A stretch of DNA of 64,000 nucleotides from Apium graveolens (lineage: Eukaryota; Streptophyta; Magnoliopsida; Apiales; Apiaceae), in NCBI RefSeq assembly GCF_009905375.1, contig NC_133657.1:66559233-66623232 (forward strand), read 5' to 3'. Positions within the stretch are counted from its first letter, which is position 1. Each line of letters starts with the position of its first letter. The translations under genes were made by a program, and so were the position numbers. Positions 23,184 to 34,349 of this stretch are shown piece after piece. The notes below the pieces were generated by a model. That model was not told the DNA's origin and ran no database searches. It was given only the letters and a program-made list of their open reading frames with translations.

Positions 23184-26100
23184 TCAACCCTTGATAGTAA
23201 AAACTAGAATGTAAATCCTACTAAAACTAAGATATAAAATCCTAAGCAAACAAAGCTTCATGGTGCTTTTGAACCTTGTTACTACTTTAATAAGTATGAA
23301 CTGTATGTAGTAATTTTTTAGGTTTTGAGCATGCCAAGTCTGAGGCATTTCTTTCTCATCCACGGTCTCCAATTTGTTAGATCCTCTTCCTTGAACGCTC
23401 TTAACCTTGTACGGCGCTTCCCAATTTGGGGCGAGTTGTACTTTCTACCCTACTCCAGAAGCTTCCACCTTCCTTAAGACCAAATCTCCTTACTTGAAGA
23501 ACCTCTCCTCCATCCTTAGGTTGTAGTAAAAAGAGGATTTTTTCTGATATTCCACGATCTTTGCATGCGCTGTATCTCGTACTTCATCTATAAAGTCTAG
23601 GGCTAACCTTTGCCCCCTCTTCATTTTCCTCAGCGTTGAAAACTTGGATCCTTGGGGACAAATATGATATTTCCACTGGTACGACTGCTTCTGCTGCATA
23701 TGCTAACATGAAGGGCGTTGCTCCCGTTGTGACTCTATATGTAGTTTCGTAAGCCCAAAGTATTGGCAGTATTTAATCCACCCAATTATTTCTATATTTT
23801 ACGATCCTTTTCTTTAGCCCATCCAGAATGATCTGATTAGCAACCTCTGCTTTCCCATTAGCTTGAGGATGAGCAACAGAAGTGAATCTTAAGTCAATTT
23901 AATTATCTTCACAATACTTCCTGAACTCTTCATTATTGAATTGTGTTCCATTTTCAGTCGCCAAGATTCGGGAAATCCCATATCTACACATAATATTCTC
24001 CCACAGGAACTGAGCAACTTGCTTAGTCGTAATCTTTGTCAAGGGCTTGGCTTCAACCCACTTGGTAAAATAATCAATTGCCACGATCAAGAACTTCCTT
24101 TAAGCAGTGGCCATGGGGAAAGGTCCGAGAATATCCATTACCCATATAGAAAATGGGATTGGGGAGTTTATGGAAGTGAGCATTTTGGGAGGTTGCCTTA
24201 CTTTAGGGGCATGTTTCTGACAACGATCACATTTCTTAACATATTCTTTGGCATCATCCATCATTTCTGGCCAATAGAAGCCTAAACGAGTTACTTTATG
24301 GGCTAAGGCCCTGCCCCCCAAGTGTTGGCCACATATGCCCTCATGCACGTCCTCTAAAGCAAGTCGAGCCTCATCCGGCCTAAGACATCTTAAGTAAGGA
24401 ACTACAAAAGACCTTTAATAAAGAATCCCATCAATGAGAGAATATCATAGGTCTCGCACATTCAACTTTCTTGCTTCCACAACATCACTAGGAAGCCATC
24501 CGGTTTGCAGATGAGCCTTAATAGGATCTATCCATGACCCTTCAAGTCCTATGGGGGGCAATTAACTTGACGTCTATGCTCCGTATTTTCAAAACACGAA
24601 AGTACACGCTCCCAGAGCTTTCTTCTATTTCCGACGAGGCAAATTTGGATAACGCATCGGCCTTAGCATTTTTTCCCTTGGAATGTGTTCAATATGGCAT
24701 TCATCGAACTGAGTCATTACGGCCCACACTAGGCGTACATATTTTTCCATGATTTCATCTATTGCCTCAAATTCCCCATTGACCTGGGATACTACTAGTT
24801 TTGAGTCCCCACAAACTTTCAAGTTTTTGAGTCTCAACGTTCATGTTAGGCCAAGGCCATCTATCAGAGCTTCATACTTGACTTCATTATTAGTGATTGG
24901 AAAATCTAACTTCATAGCGTATTCTATCAAGAATCCATCGGGGTTTTGTAAAACTAACCCTGCTCTACTCGAATTTGTTTTTGATGCTCTATCAAAATAG
25001 AGAACCCAGAATTCCTTGTCCTTGTTCCGTCTACCTTTATTATCTTCTTTTTCCTCCATGCCCTGAGGTTCTGTATCTCCATGCCCCCCGACTTCTTGGT
25101 TAGGGATGGTACATTCAACCACGAAGTTAGCCAAGGTCTGGGCTTTTATTTCCGTTCGTGGTTTATACTTTATGTCGAATTCTCCCAGCTCAATGGCCCA
25201 TTTAATCAATCTCCCACTGGCTTTAGGACTGTGGATAATGTTTCTCAAAGGATGATTCGTTAGCACCTCAATTTTATGAGCTTGGAAGTAAGGATGAAAC
25301 TTCCTTGAGACCATCACCAGGGCTAAAACAAACTTTTCAATAATCGAATAATTCAACTCAGCTCCATGCAAAATCTTACTGACATAATATATGGGTTTCT
25401 GGACTCTAAGTTTCTCCTTAACCAATACGACGCTCAATGCTTTTTCTGAAACGGCCAAATATAAGTACAAAGTCTCGTTCAGGTCTGGTTTGTCCAACAA
25501 CGGGGCTTGGACCATGTATTTCTTCAACCCTTCGAACGCTTCTTGACTTTCCTCAGTCCATATGAAATCTTTTATTTTCTTTAGGGATTTGAAGAACGGC
25601 GGGCACTTGTCTCCAGATTTGGAGATAAATCGTCCTAAGGCATCAACCCTTCCGGTGAGCTTCTGAACATCTTTGATAGTCTTTGGAGGTTTCATATCCA
25701 AGATAGCCTTTATCTTATCAGGATTTGCCTCGATTCCTCTCTTGGAGACCATCAATCCCAAGAACTTTCCTGATCCCACTCCGAAAGCACACTTTGCAGG
25801 ATTTAACATCATTTTGTGATATCTCAGGACCTCAAAGGCTTCCCTCAAATGGGTTATGTGATCAGTCTTCACAAGACTCTTGACTAACATGTCATCTACA
25901 TATACTTCCATTGTTTTCCCAATAAGATCTTTGAAAATTTTATTCACCAACCTTTGATAGGTAGCTCCTACATTCTTGAGACCAAACGCCATAACAAGAT
26001 AACAAAAAACACCAAAGTCAATGATGAAGGATACCTTTGGGATGTCATCCTTTTGCATCTTGATCTGATTGTATCCACTAAATCCATCCATAAAACTCAG

Positions 26101-27007
26101 CATCTCGTGACCATCGGTCGCATCTATCAATGTATCTATCATTTGCAGCGGGAAACAATCCTTTGGGCATGCATCATTCAGATCAGTGAAATCCACGCAC
26201 ATTCTCCATTTTTTATTAGCCTTTTTTACCATTACAGGGTTTGTTAACCATTCCGGAAATTGTATCTCTTCAATAAAACCAGCCTTTAAGAGCTTCTCTA
26301 CCTCTTGCTTGATTGCCTCCTGCCTTTCAGGGGCAAAACTCCTTTTCTTTAGTTTCACGGTCTTTCAATTCGGATCTATGTTCAATTTGTGAGTGATCAG
26401 TTCCGGGTCATTGCCAGGAATATCAGCTGCTGACCATGCAAATACATCACTATTTTCTTGTAAAAATCTCACCAACTCCCGTCTAAGGGGATCCTCTAGT
26501 GATGTTCCAATGAAAGTTACTTTCTCAGGATCTTCGGGAGCCAAAGTGATCAGAATTAAGTCTTCTGCTGGCTTCCCTCTTTTCCCGTCATTCTCGCGAA
26601 TATCCAGATCTTCAATAGGAAAAACATGTCCCCCAAAACTTCATCATTGAATGGTAAGAAGAGGGGACTGCCTTGAAAGCATGTATTCCCGTTCTTCCCA
26701 TAATTGTATTGTAAGTTGATCCAGCCTTTACCACTACGAAGTCCAACATCTGTGTTGTTTGTCTTGGTTCCTGGCCTATAGTCAGTGGAAACTTAATTAT
26801 CCCTTCCACGGGGCCCTCGACTCCGGCGAAACCATATATTGGCATATCAGTTGGGGTTAATTGAGAATTATTGTAATCCATCCTTATAAAGGTATCATGG
26901 AGTAATATGTCCACCGATGCTTCATTGTCTACAAGAACTCTCTTTACTAGGTTGTTCCCTATTATATGTGTTATGACTAGAGGATCGTCATGAGGAAATT
27001 TGACACC
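23184..27007 (-). pseudogene. pol of the Tat-type element (protease, RT, RNase H, second RNase H, integrase), broken
   Basis: Protease near 26960 with VDNEASVDILL, where the Gly of the usual D-x-G motif is Glu. RT at 26358-25500 with WRMCVDFTDLNDACPKD, MAFGLKNVGATYQR and VYVDDMLVKS. The first RNase H follows (YYVSKILHGAELNYS). The second, archaeal-type RNase H is at about 24960-24700 (WVLYFDRAS, NNEVKYEALIDGL, GDSKLVVSQVNGE). Integrase has the zinc-binding region (HEGICGQHLGG to CDRCQKHA) and the core, whose second acidic position reads ATENGTQF instead of TDNGTQF. Pol ends with PQTWHAQNLKNYY near 23320. Breaks include a TAG between gag and protease, a frameshift between protease and RT, a TGA at 24841-24843 and several stops in integrase. 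Confidence 0.85.
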
Positions 27008-28931
27008 CTATAAATCAAAACCATCGAATATCATTGTTACTCCTGTCCTAACCCTCTTCGGGGCTTCTCCGACAATATGCATAACTTCTCTGGTATATAC
27101 TTTCCTCAAATTTTTAGATGAACCAGCAACAGTCGGTCCTCCAAAGATTGTATTTATCACTGGCCCTCGGGGTCGTGGTCCTCCAAAGATTACATTTATC
27201 ACCGGTCCCCTGGGTTGGGGATTTCGCCCCTGATCATCCTGATCCCTTTTGCGATCATCGAAGTTTCTTCTTCCACTATTATTCCTATCTCCTCCATCTC
27301 CCGTATACTTGCTCAGCCTTCCTTTTCGGATGAGAAATTCAATTTCATCCTTCAGTTGTTTACACTCATCGGTGTCATGACCAGCATCCTTGTGAAATCG
27401 ACAATATTTGCTCTTATCTAGCTTAGTAGGATCAGCCTTCAGGGGCTTAGGCCAACGAACATCCCTATCTCTTTTGATTTCCATTAAGATCTGACCTTTA
27501 GGAGCATTCAGTTTAGCATATTCGGTGAACTTTTGTCTGGGTCCTCCCTTCTTTCGGGTTAAATTAGTGTTTTCCTCAGTTCTAGGATACTTGTACTTGG
27601 CATTATATTCTAGATCAGTCTTTCGCTTCTTGCCACCAGCGGGCTCATTATTCACCACCGTCTTTCTCATGCTTTCCTCCAACTTGATATACTTCCCAGC
27701 CCTATCTTGGAGATGAAACATGCTTTCAAGGGGGCGCTTGGCCAATGACATCTTGAAGAATTCATCCCTAGTTCCCCGCTGCAGTGCTATCATAGTTACC
27801 TTGTCATCAAGGTCTGGAACCTTCAAAGCTTCTTTGGTGAAATGGTTCAGATAGTCTCTGAAGGATTCCTTTGCTCCCTGCACAATGCTCATGAGGGATG
27901 ATGAACTTTTCTCATGCACTCTCCCACTGATGAATTGCTTATTAAAAGCTTGACTTAGATCTCTGAAGGACCCAATAGAATTTGGAGGCAAACGGTTGTA
28001 CCACATTTGAGACATTCCCGACAGGGTTTGAGGAAAGGCCCGACACTTAATAGCGTCGTTCACGGGCTATAGTAACAGTGCATTTGAGAATGTTCTGACA
28101 TGATTAGTGGGATCTCCAGTGCCATCATAAGTTTTGATGGTGGGCATTTTAAACTTTCTTGAGGTATGGGCATTCATTATCTCTTCAGGGAATGGTGGAG
28201 TTGGATCATCAGGATCCCCCAGGGGCATAAAATCACTTGGATCAGCCCTTGGGACAACAACCCTTCTCGGTATTGGACCATACAGGTCTATGATTGGAGG
28301 AGGATTTCTCCTCCTCGGAGGTAGTGGGGGTCTCGGGGTTAGGTGCGCCTCCAGATCGCGCTTCGGCCTTTGAATCTCAGCTTAATGAGCCCTGAGCCTC
28401 TCCTGTACTTCTTGGGAATTCGTCCATCGTGTGCTTCTGAGGCGTTGGTTAGCATCAGACATTAGTTCTTTACCAGCACGCCTCCTTCTTGGAGCCACAT
28501 CGTCATCCAAAGATTTGGTATCTCTTTCAGTGTAAGGTTCAGAGAATTCTTGGTCCTCCGAAATATGAGCCAAATCGCGTATATAGGGGTGTCTGCCCTT
28601 GTGCTTCACTCCGATTAGCATGTCCACTTCCCCCAACCTCGGGGTATAGTGGCATCCCGTAAGGGAGGTTAGTGGTCACAATAGTTGAATACTCTTACCC
28701 AACGGGTTGAGAATTCACATGTGCATGTACTTGCTGAAATTGGGGATTCGTCCCTTGAGGAGTCGGGGGATTCGTCCCTTGTGGCTGAGGCTCAGTTGCC
28801 CCTATCAGGGTTCCTCCTTGGGTGGAGGCGTAGGATGAGTGTGGGAGTATCTCCATCATTGACGAAATCGTTTGAGTTGTCCCAGCTGGTGTCCCTTCGG
28901 GGGCGTTGTTTCCGCTCCGTGTTCTCACCAT
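27008..28931 (-). pseudogene. gag of the Tat-type element, broken
   Basis: Begins with ATG at 28931 (MVRTRSGNNAPEGTPAGTTQ) and shifts frame twice before the main capsid-like domain (28063-27400), which has LSGMSQMWYNRLPPNSIGSF and FNKQF motifs of the retrotransposon gag family. A zinc-knuckle-like CRFHKDAGHDTDEC follows, then a segment with the Tat-typical motif RGPVINVIFGGP. That segment is present twice through a 42-bp tandem duplication (27135-27218). The frame ends in TAG at 27008-27010 and continues in the same frame into protease. Confidence 0.8.
27135..27218 (-). repeat. 42-bp tandem duplication in Tat gag
   Basis: Two adjacent 42-bp units (27135-27176 and 27177-27218) begin with GGTCCTCCAAAGATT and keep the reading frame, which doubles the short peptide motif RGPVINxIFGGP. 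Confidence 0.85.
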
Positions 28932-28945
28932 GGTTGTTGTTATGA

Positions 28946-28964
28946 TTTCTCAAAGACGGCGCCA
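28946..28964 (-). promoter_or_regulatory. Primer binding site of the Tat-type element
   Basis: On the minus strand TGGCGCCGTCTTTGAGAAA follows the LTR end by two bases. TGGCGCCGT is the usual PBS start of plant Tat and Athila type gypsy elements. I do not assign the tRNA with certainty. Confidence 0.75.
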
Positions 28965-28966
28965 AA

Positions 28967-29584
28967 TGTTATGGATTAAAAATTAGGTCGTATTAATTGC
29001 TAGAGTTCGTGAATTTCGAGACTCGATTTGACTGCTCTTGTGTTTCGTGACTCAATCTGCCTTTAACAAGATGCCTACGTACCTTGTTGTGTGCTAATGA
29101 CTAAGTCAAAAACGTAAGTCAAAAACGTAGTTCTAATTTGTAGGGTGAGACCCCTTATATAGGTATGAAATTTCTTTGAATTATGTTGGGGTTAGGAGAC
29201 TTGATAAATAAGTCTCAGATTTAGAGTGAAATTCGATGTCCTACAATGCTGAAAATTGATTCTCTATCCATGAGATTTCTTGGAGACCGATCTCCAAGGA
29301 ATTGTGTCCTTATTTGGACTTTACCTATTACCTGATTTATCTCATATTAATTAATTACGAAATTAATTAATATTCAGAATTTTGGGCCCTTTATAATGGA
29401 TTTTATTGTTGACCTTAACCCGGAAATAATTAATGCGATATTAATTATGCAAACAGGGTTTATTTTTCTCCCCTTCATTTTGTCAATATTTTTATTAGAA
29501 CTTAATCTTCTTCTTTTTGTCGGGACTTGATCTTAATCTTTCGTTGTATGGACAGTGGAATGTACGGACTGGTACAAAATGACA
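28967..29584 (-). repeat. 5' LTR of the Tat-type element (about 618 bp)
   Basis: The inner end is clear: plus-strand TGTTATGG, that is CCATAACA on the minus strand, next to the PBS. The outer end is placed at 29584, giving a minus-strand start of TGTCATTTTGTACC; 29591 (TGAGGGG) is an alternative. No second LTR is in the window to confirm it. Confidence 0.65.
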
Positions 29585-30427
29585 CCCCTCAAGGTTAGAT
29601 TCATTATATGATCACATTGTCATTTTCTTCTGTTGGATTAGAGAATACATGCATTCTCCCTCTTTAATGTTTCTTGATTGTTTATCATAATTAATCGCAT
29701 GTCATGTGTCTGTAGATCTTGAATCTTGATATACAATATTATGTGCATGATAGTGATCCCATAAAGGGAATCAACTTATTCCTCATGGATAATTTTCTCT
29801 TGTACTGGTGTGTGCTTGATTCTACTAAGGAGATCGGAGAAAGCTCGACTACAAAAATTTATATACTCACACACACGTGCCTCCGTCTGGAGAATCGAGT
29901 TTAGTCATCTTTTTATTTAAAGGAGAAGTATCTACTAGTATACAAGGTTAAAGACGAACCTATCGTTAAAAAAGGTTAGTTGTTACCAAAGATTTACACC
30001 ATGAAAATAAATTATGTTAATTTCAGAGGAAGTTCCCTGTGACAAATTATGACATAGAGGTATGATTATGATGTCACCAACATTTCTATGACTGCTAAAT
30101 ACACAAATATGGGATGATAAGATGATTTATTTGTTTAAACTCTTCTCTGGTGGTCAGTCAAAATAGGACCAGTACTCTAGTTTATGATCAGTGTGATGGT
30201 TGTTTGAATTATCTATCCACACTAGATGTCTGAGGAAATTCATAACACTGACATATTTTAATCTTGGCGGATGTTTCAGTCTGGTTTTGAAGATTTGCTT
30301 CAACTGCGATGAAGACTGCTTATTGTTTCAAGAGACAGTGGAGACACAGAAATAAATGGTCAGGTGGAGCAGCTAATCCTTGCAAAGTTGCAGTTTAAAT
30401 AGTCTAGAATAGATTTTTGGAACTGTT
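29585..30427 (+). other. Upstream region of the DUF707 gene
   Basis: AT-rich DNA with no convincing coding region. The last 150 bases probably include the 5' untranslated leader; a possible leader splice acceptor (GATGTTTCAG) ends near 30277. I could not define a TATA box with confidence. Confidence 0.4.
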
Positions 30428-33400
30428 ATGGGTACAACTCAACGCAGGTTAGAAGCATTAGATTATGTAAATCATATATGGATTGGCTTCTTGTCAATTG
30501 CTTTATCCTTAGCTTCATGTGTGTGTGGGCTTGATAGTTACTCAAATACATATTTGGTTGTTAAATCAGTAAATTCTATAGAATCAATTGTTTTTGGCTG
30601 CAGCATAAGGATAAGAAGACCTGTGTCAATGAGGCTAATTGTAACCACTTTCGTCGCTGTTGTGTTTGGCATCTTTTTGGGAGTATCTTTTCCACCAAAC
30701 TCATTGGCCAAGGCATGCTGATTCCTAAACTATTACATCTTTACAATTGTAAAATAGCTACTGTCAATAAAGACTAAGAATACTGATTTATCTCTTTTGT
30801 TTTTAATATTTAAGTTGAACCTACGGACCAATCTTTTACCATCCATTGATATTTCTTACTTTGAGGAGAAGTACTCAGGGCTCTCAACTCAGGCACTGTT
30901 GAATGTTTGGGCTACTCTTATTAATAAGGACTCTTCAGCAGATTTTAGCACTCAGAAGGTATTCTATTTCCATTAATATAATTGTGGATGCCATAGTCCC
31001 ATTGACTAGCAACCAAACCCAAAGTAGTCTTGAAAATGAATCCTCTAAACCGTCTCTCCCAGGTCATGCAGAAAAGTTTTACTACTGTATTCCCACGAAG
31101 AGCCAGAAATAGGGCTCTGTACGAACTTTTTCTATTTGCCATATCCTAGTATTCAGTATTTAAATATCCCTATATTGAAAAGTTAGATAATTATTTTTCT
31201 ATGTTCTTAGAATCATTTTACTTGACGAGAATTAAACTTTGCATCAAATTTGAATATTATGATTTCTTCATATGCTTCATACCCTCTACTTACTACTTTT
31301 ACTGTGAAATGGATAAAGTACATCCACTCTTTATATGGTGACGCTACTAGGCCGGAGTACCTACAACCATGCAACTTTTTGGCTGTATTTTCATTGTACC
31401 AACATTTCCTGTTTGTCTTACACTCTTACTCAAGTCTTCTTCTTTGATGTTTTAATTGGATGATTCTTGATCATGTCTCTGATATTTAGGAATTGTTTAG
31501 AGTTAAATGAGTTTGTGAAATGCCTAAATTATCATATTGACTATTGAGTGCAGGTCTGGGATGCAACAAATCCTCGAGGTGCTGAAAGGCTACCTGCTGG
31601 TATCGTCAAATCTGAGTCTGACCTTTACATCTACAACTCTTCTGCTCTTCCCAGCGAGGTGTTTCTTCTACCCGCATCATATTTAGCAAAGAAAATTTTA
31701 TTTGTGAATTTCTATTTCTAGTATTAACGAACTGTGGAATAGGCTGCATTTGATATAACTACAGCCTAACTTACATTTCTGAAGAGTGCATGGATTTTAC
31801 ATGTTTAAACTTTGTTTAACATGGAAATGTACTAATGAGAGGCATTGTGCAGGACTCAGTTGTTAAACCAAAGTACCTTCTAACCTTTACGGTTGGTTAT
31901 CAGCTGAGAACCCATATAGATATATCTGTGAGAAAGGTCATTAAAGTTCGTCTTCCTGTGCATGTTTATATTAATGATGCTGGCAAGTGCTAAGTATTGA
32001 ATTCCTACAGTTCTCTGAAGATTTCACTGTTATGCTGTTTCACTATGATAACCGAACATCTGAATGGGATCAATTCGAGTGGTCAAAGCGGGCTATTCAC
32101 ATTAGTGTTCCGAAGCAAACTAAATGGTTACTACTACACTCTGTTCACGTGCTGATTTTTATATTCTTACCGACTGATTGGAATTGAAAATAAATTAACC
32201 ATTGTTGCAATTTCCGTGTGTTGGCCGAAGGTGGTATGCAAAACGGTATTTACACCCTGACATTGTTGCTCCATATGATTACATATTTATCTGGGATGAG
32301 GACCTTGGGATAGATAAGTTTGATCCACAGGAGTAAGTGCCACACCCGTGTACTGTTCTAAATTTTAGTCAATTATACCTATCTGTGGATGATATGAATT
32401 ACTGATATTGTTCAATTATTTACCACAGATACATTAGACTGGTGAAGAAGTACGGATTGGATATATCACAACCTGGTTTATCTCCAGACAGTGTGAGTAC
32501 TTGGAGGATGACACAGAAGAAATATGAAAGTGAAGTTCACAAGTAAAACAACAGAACTGTCTATGTTGTTGAATTTCCTTCAATATTTGATTTAATAAGT
32601 GATTAACTGATTATATATCATAACCAAGAATTTTTACAATTATATTTCCATTTATATGTTAGATCAACAGAAGAAAGACCCGGTTGGTGTCCCCATCCAC
32701 TTTTGCCACCGTGTGCAGCGTAAGTATGAATTACTCTAAACTTGACTGGTATAAGTGAATGCCTCTTATTGCACGGAATCAGTATGAGACGGCAGCATGG
32801 AAAATTTAAACCTTTTGACTGCACTGCAGATTTATTGAAATTATGGCACCTGTATTTTCTCGAAAAGCATGGCGGTGTGTTTGGCATTTAATTCAGGTCG
32901 ATAACCCCTCTCCTGATATACAATTTAATTCTTTTAACTGTAAAGAAGATTATGATGTTAATGGAGAAGTTTAAATGTTAATGTTGGAAACTGTAGAATG
33001 ACTTGGTGCACGGGTGGGGACTTGATTTTGCGCTTGGGAAATGTGTAGAGGTGAGATTCTGATATTTAGATATAGTTTGTTGATTGGTGGTGTGACTAAG
33101 TAACCAAGTTATTCATCATGTTAAAACAGCCTGCACATGAGAAGATAGGAGTGGTAGATTCGCAGTGGGTTGTCCATGCCTCCATTCCTACTCTAGGAAA
33201 TCAGGTAATTAATCCTTGTTCTCCCCCACAAAAATCGCGAGTCTGTACTTAATTATGTTATACTACTAAATTATCCGAATGACAGGGTGTAAGAGAGGGA
33301 GGAAGGACAGCGTGGGAAGGGGTATGCAAGAAGTTGGTTATATATGTTTGTTGTTGGTGCTGGTGCATATGAATAGTGAGTTGTGCATGTAGTAAACCAA

Positions 33401-33607
33401 GAGTGTGGTGTTATTTGTCAGGTGAGGGAGAGGTGTCGAGTGGAATGGGCAATATTTCAGAATCGTTTCATCCAAGCAGAGAAATCCTATTACGAGTCGA
33501 AGGGAATTGATGTCTCTAATTACACAGCCTCATTAGGAGGAGCTCACATTCATTCCGGGAAGTTTGATGTGGAAGCCCAACACCAGGAAGGCACTCGCAA
33601 ACTGTAA
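30428..33607 (+). CDS. DUF707 family protein, probable membrane-anchored, 14 exons, 422 aa
   Basis: Exons as I read them: 30428-30447, 30604-30712, 30815-30958, 31554-31658, 31853-31936, 32011-32126, 32231-32332, 32429-32542, 32663-32719, 32830-32896, 32997-33050, 33130-33204, 33286-33321, 33422-33607. All junctions keep the frame. Residues about 17-37 (MRLIVTTFVAVVFGIFLGVSF) form one membrane anchor, so a type II Golgi or ER protein is likely. The rest matches the plant DUF707 family, often labelled lysine ketoglutarate reductase trans-splicing related, a name with little functional support. Conserved blocks: NPRGAERLPAGIV, KPKYLLTFTVGY, SKRAIHISV, YIFIWDEDLG (WDED at 214-217, reminiscent of glycosyltransferase metal sites), RPGWCPHPLLPPCAA and NDLVHGWGLDFA. 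Intron 2 has a GC donor (AAG/GCATGC). The gene looks intact; the biochemical role is unknown. Confidence 0.9.
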
Positions 33608-34349
33608 AAGGTTACTATAACACTCATCACTCCAGGTTATCTCGACTTGAGTAGTAGTTTTGTAAGCGGATTTAGGGGTCTGCTTAACTTTACTTTTTCA
33701 TGTTAGCTTCATCTTCATTAGCCAATTCCCTACCTATATCCAAGGAAGTATAATATCACACAAATGCTAATGTTGAGGCTTTCTTGTTTTCTCTTTCTTT
33801 TCTTTGAGCCCATACATGTGTACAAACCAAAATTATTCTCTCTCTTCAACTAGTAAATAAAATTTATTTCATCTTTTTTATTACATTACAAAAATAATTG
33901 TCTTTCATAAGCTATAAGTTGTGTATAAGCAAGCACTTTGCCCAATTGCCAAGTCCTTACATGACTACTTGTTTACACTTGAAACTATATTTACATAAAA
34001 AAAATGAACTTGTGACAAACTGTTTAGTCTCTCGGGTCTTTACTGCTGTGCATTTTCATTGTCTAAAGTAAAGTCGTCTCTCTGAGAACAGTCACATTTT
34101 GTTCTCATGATATTCATTTCTGTGAAAGAACAATTAAATTAATGATTTTTCTTTTCTAGCGCCTCAACATGGAGCCCCATAATAAATTAACGGTTTGTGT
34201 TCTGGCGCCTGAACATGGAGAATCCCCATCCAAAGCCTCTTAATCATAGAAGGTGCTATTCTTGGCCATGATTGAAGCCTCATCAGCAGTGTCGTCTTCA
34301 GAAGTGTTGTTGGAACAAATTCTACAGCAGCATCAGAAAAGAATACAGT
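33608..34349. other. Convergent intergenic region with both 3' UTRs
   Basis: 742 bases between two converging stop codons. It probably holds both 3' UTRs and polyadenylation signals, for example AATAAA near 33855 on the plus strand. No further gene is seen. Confidence 0.5.

Larger units (their letters stand above)
21787..29584 (-). mobile_element. Ty3/gypsy retrotransposon of Tat type, 3' LTR outside window
   Basis: Read on the minus strand: 5' LTR (28967-29584), PBS, gag, protease, RT, RNase H, a second (archaeal-type) RNase H, integrase, then a region with an antisense ORF. RT before integrase defines Ty3/gypsy, and the second RNase H is typical of the Tat clade (Ogre, Retand and relatives). 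Its 3' end is not seen because copy A was inserted at 21786/21787; the 3' LTR should lie left of the window. Frameshifts, stops and altered catalytic motifs make it non-functional. Confidence 0.85.

Noticed and set aside
30428..30721. A 97-residue separate protein starting with MGTTQRR
   Set aside because: It reads through intron 1 of the DUF707 gene; splicing at 30447/30604 gives the family's N-terminus.
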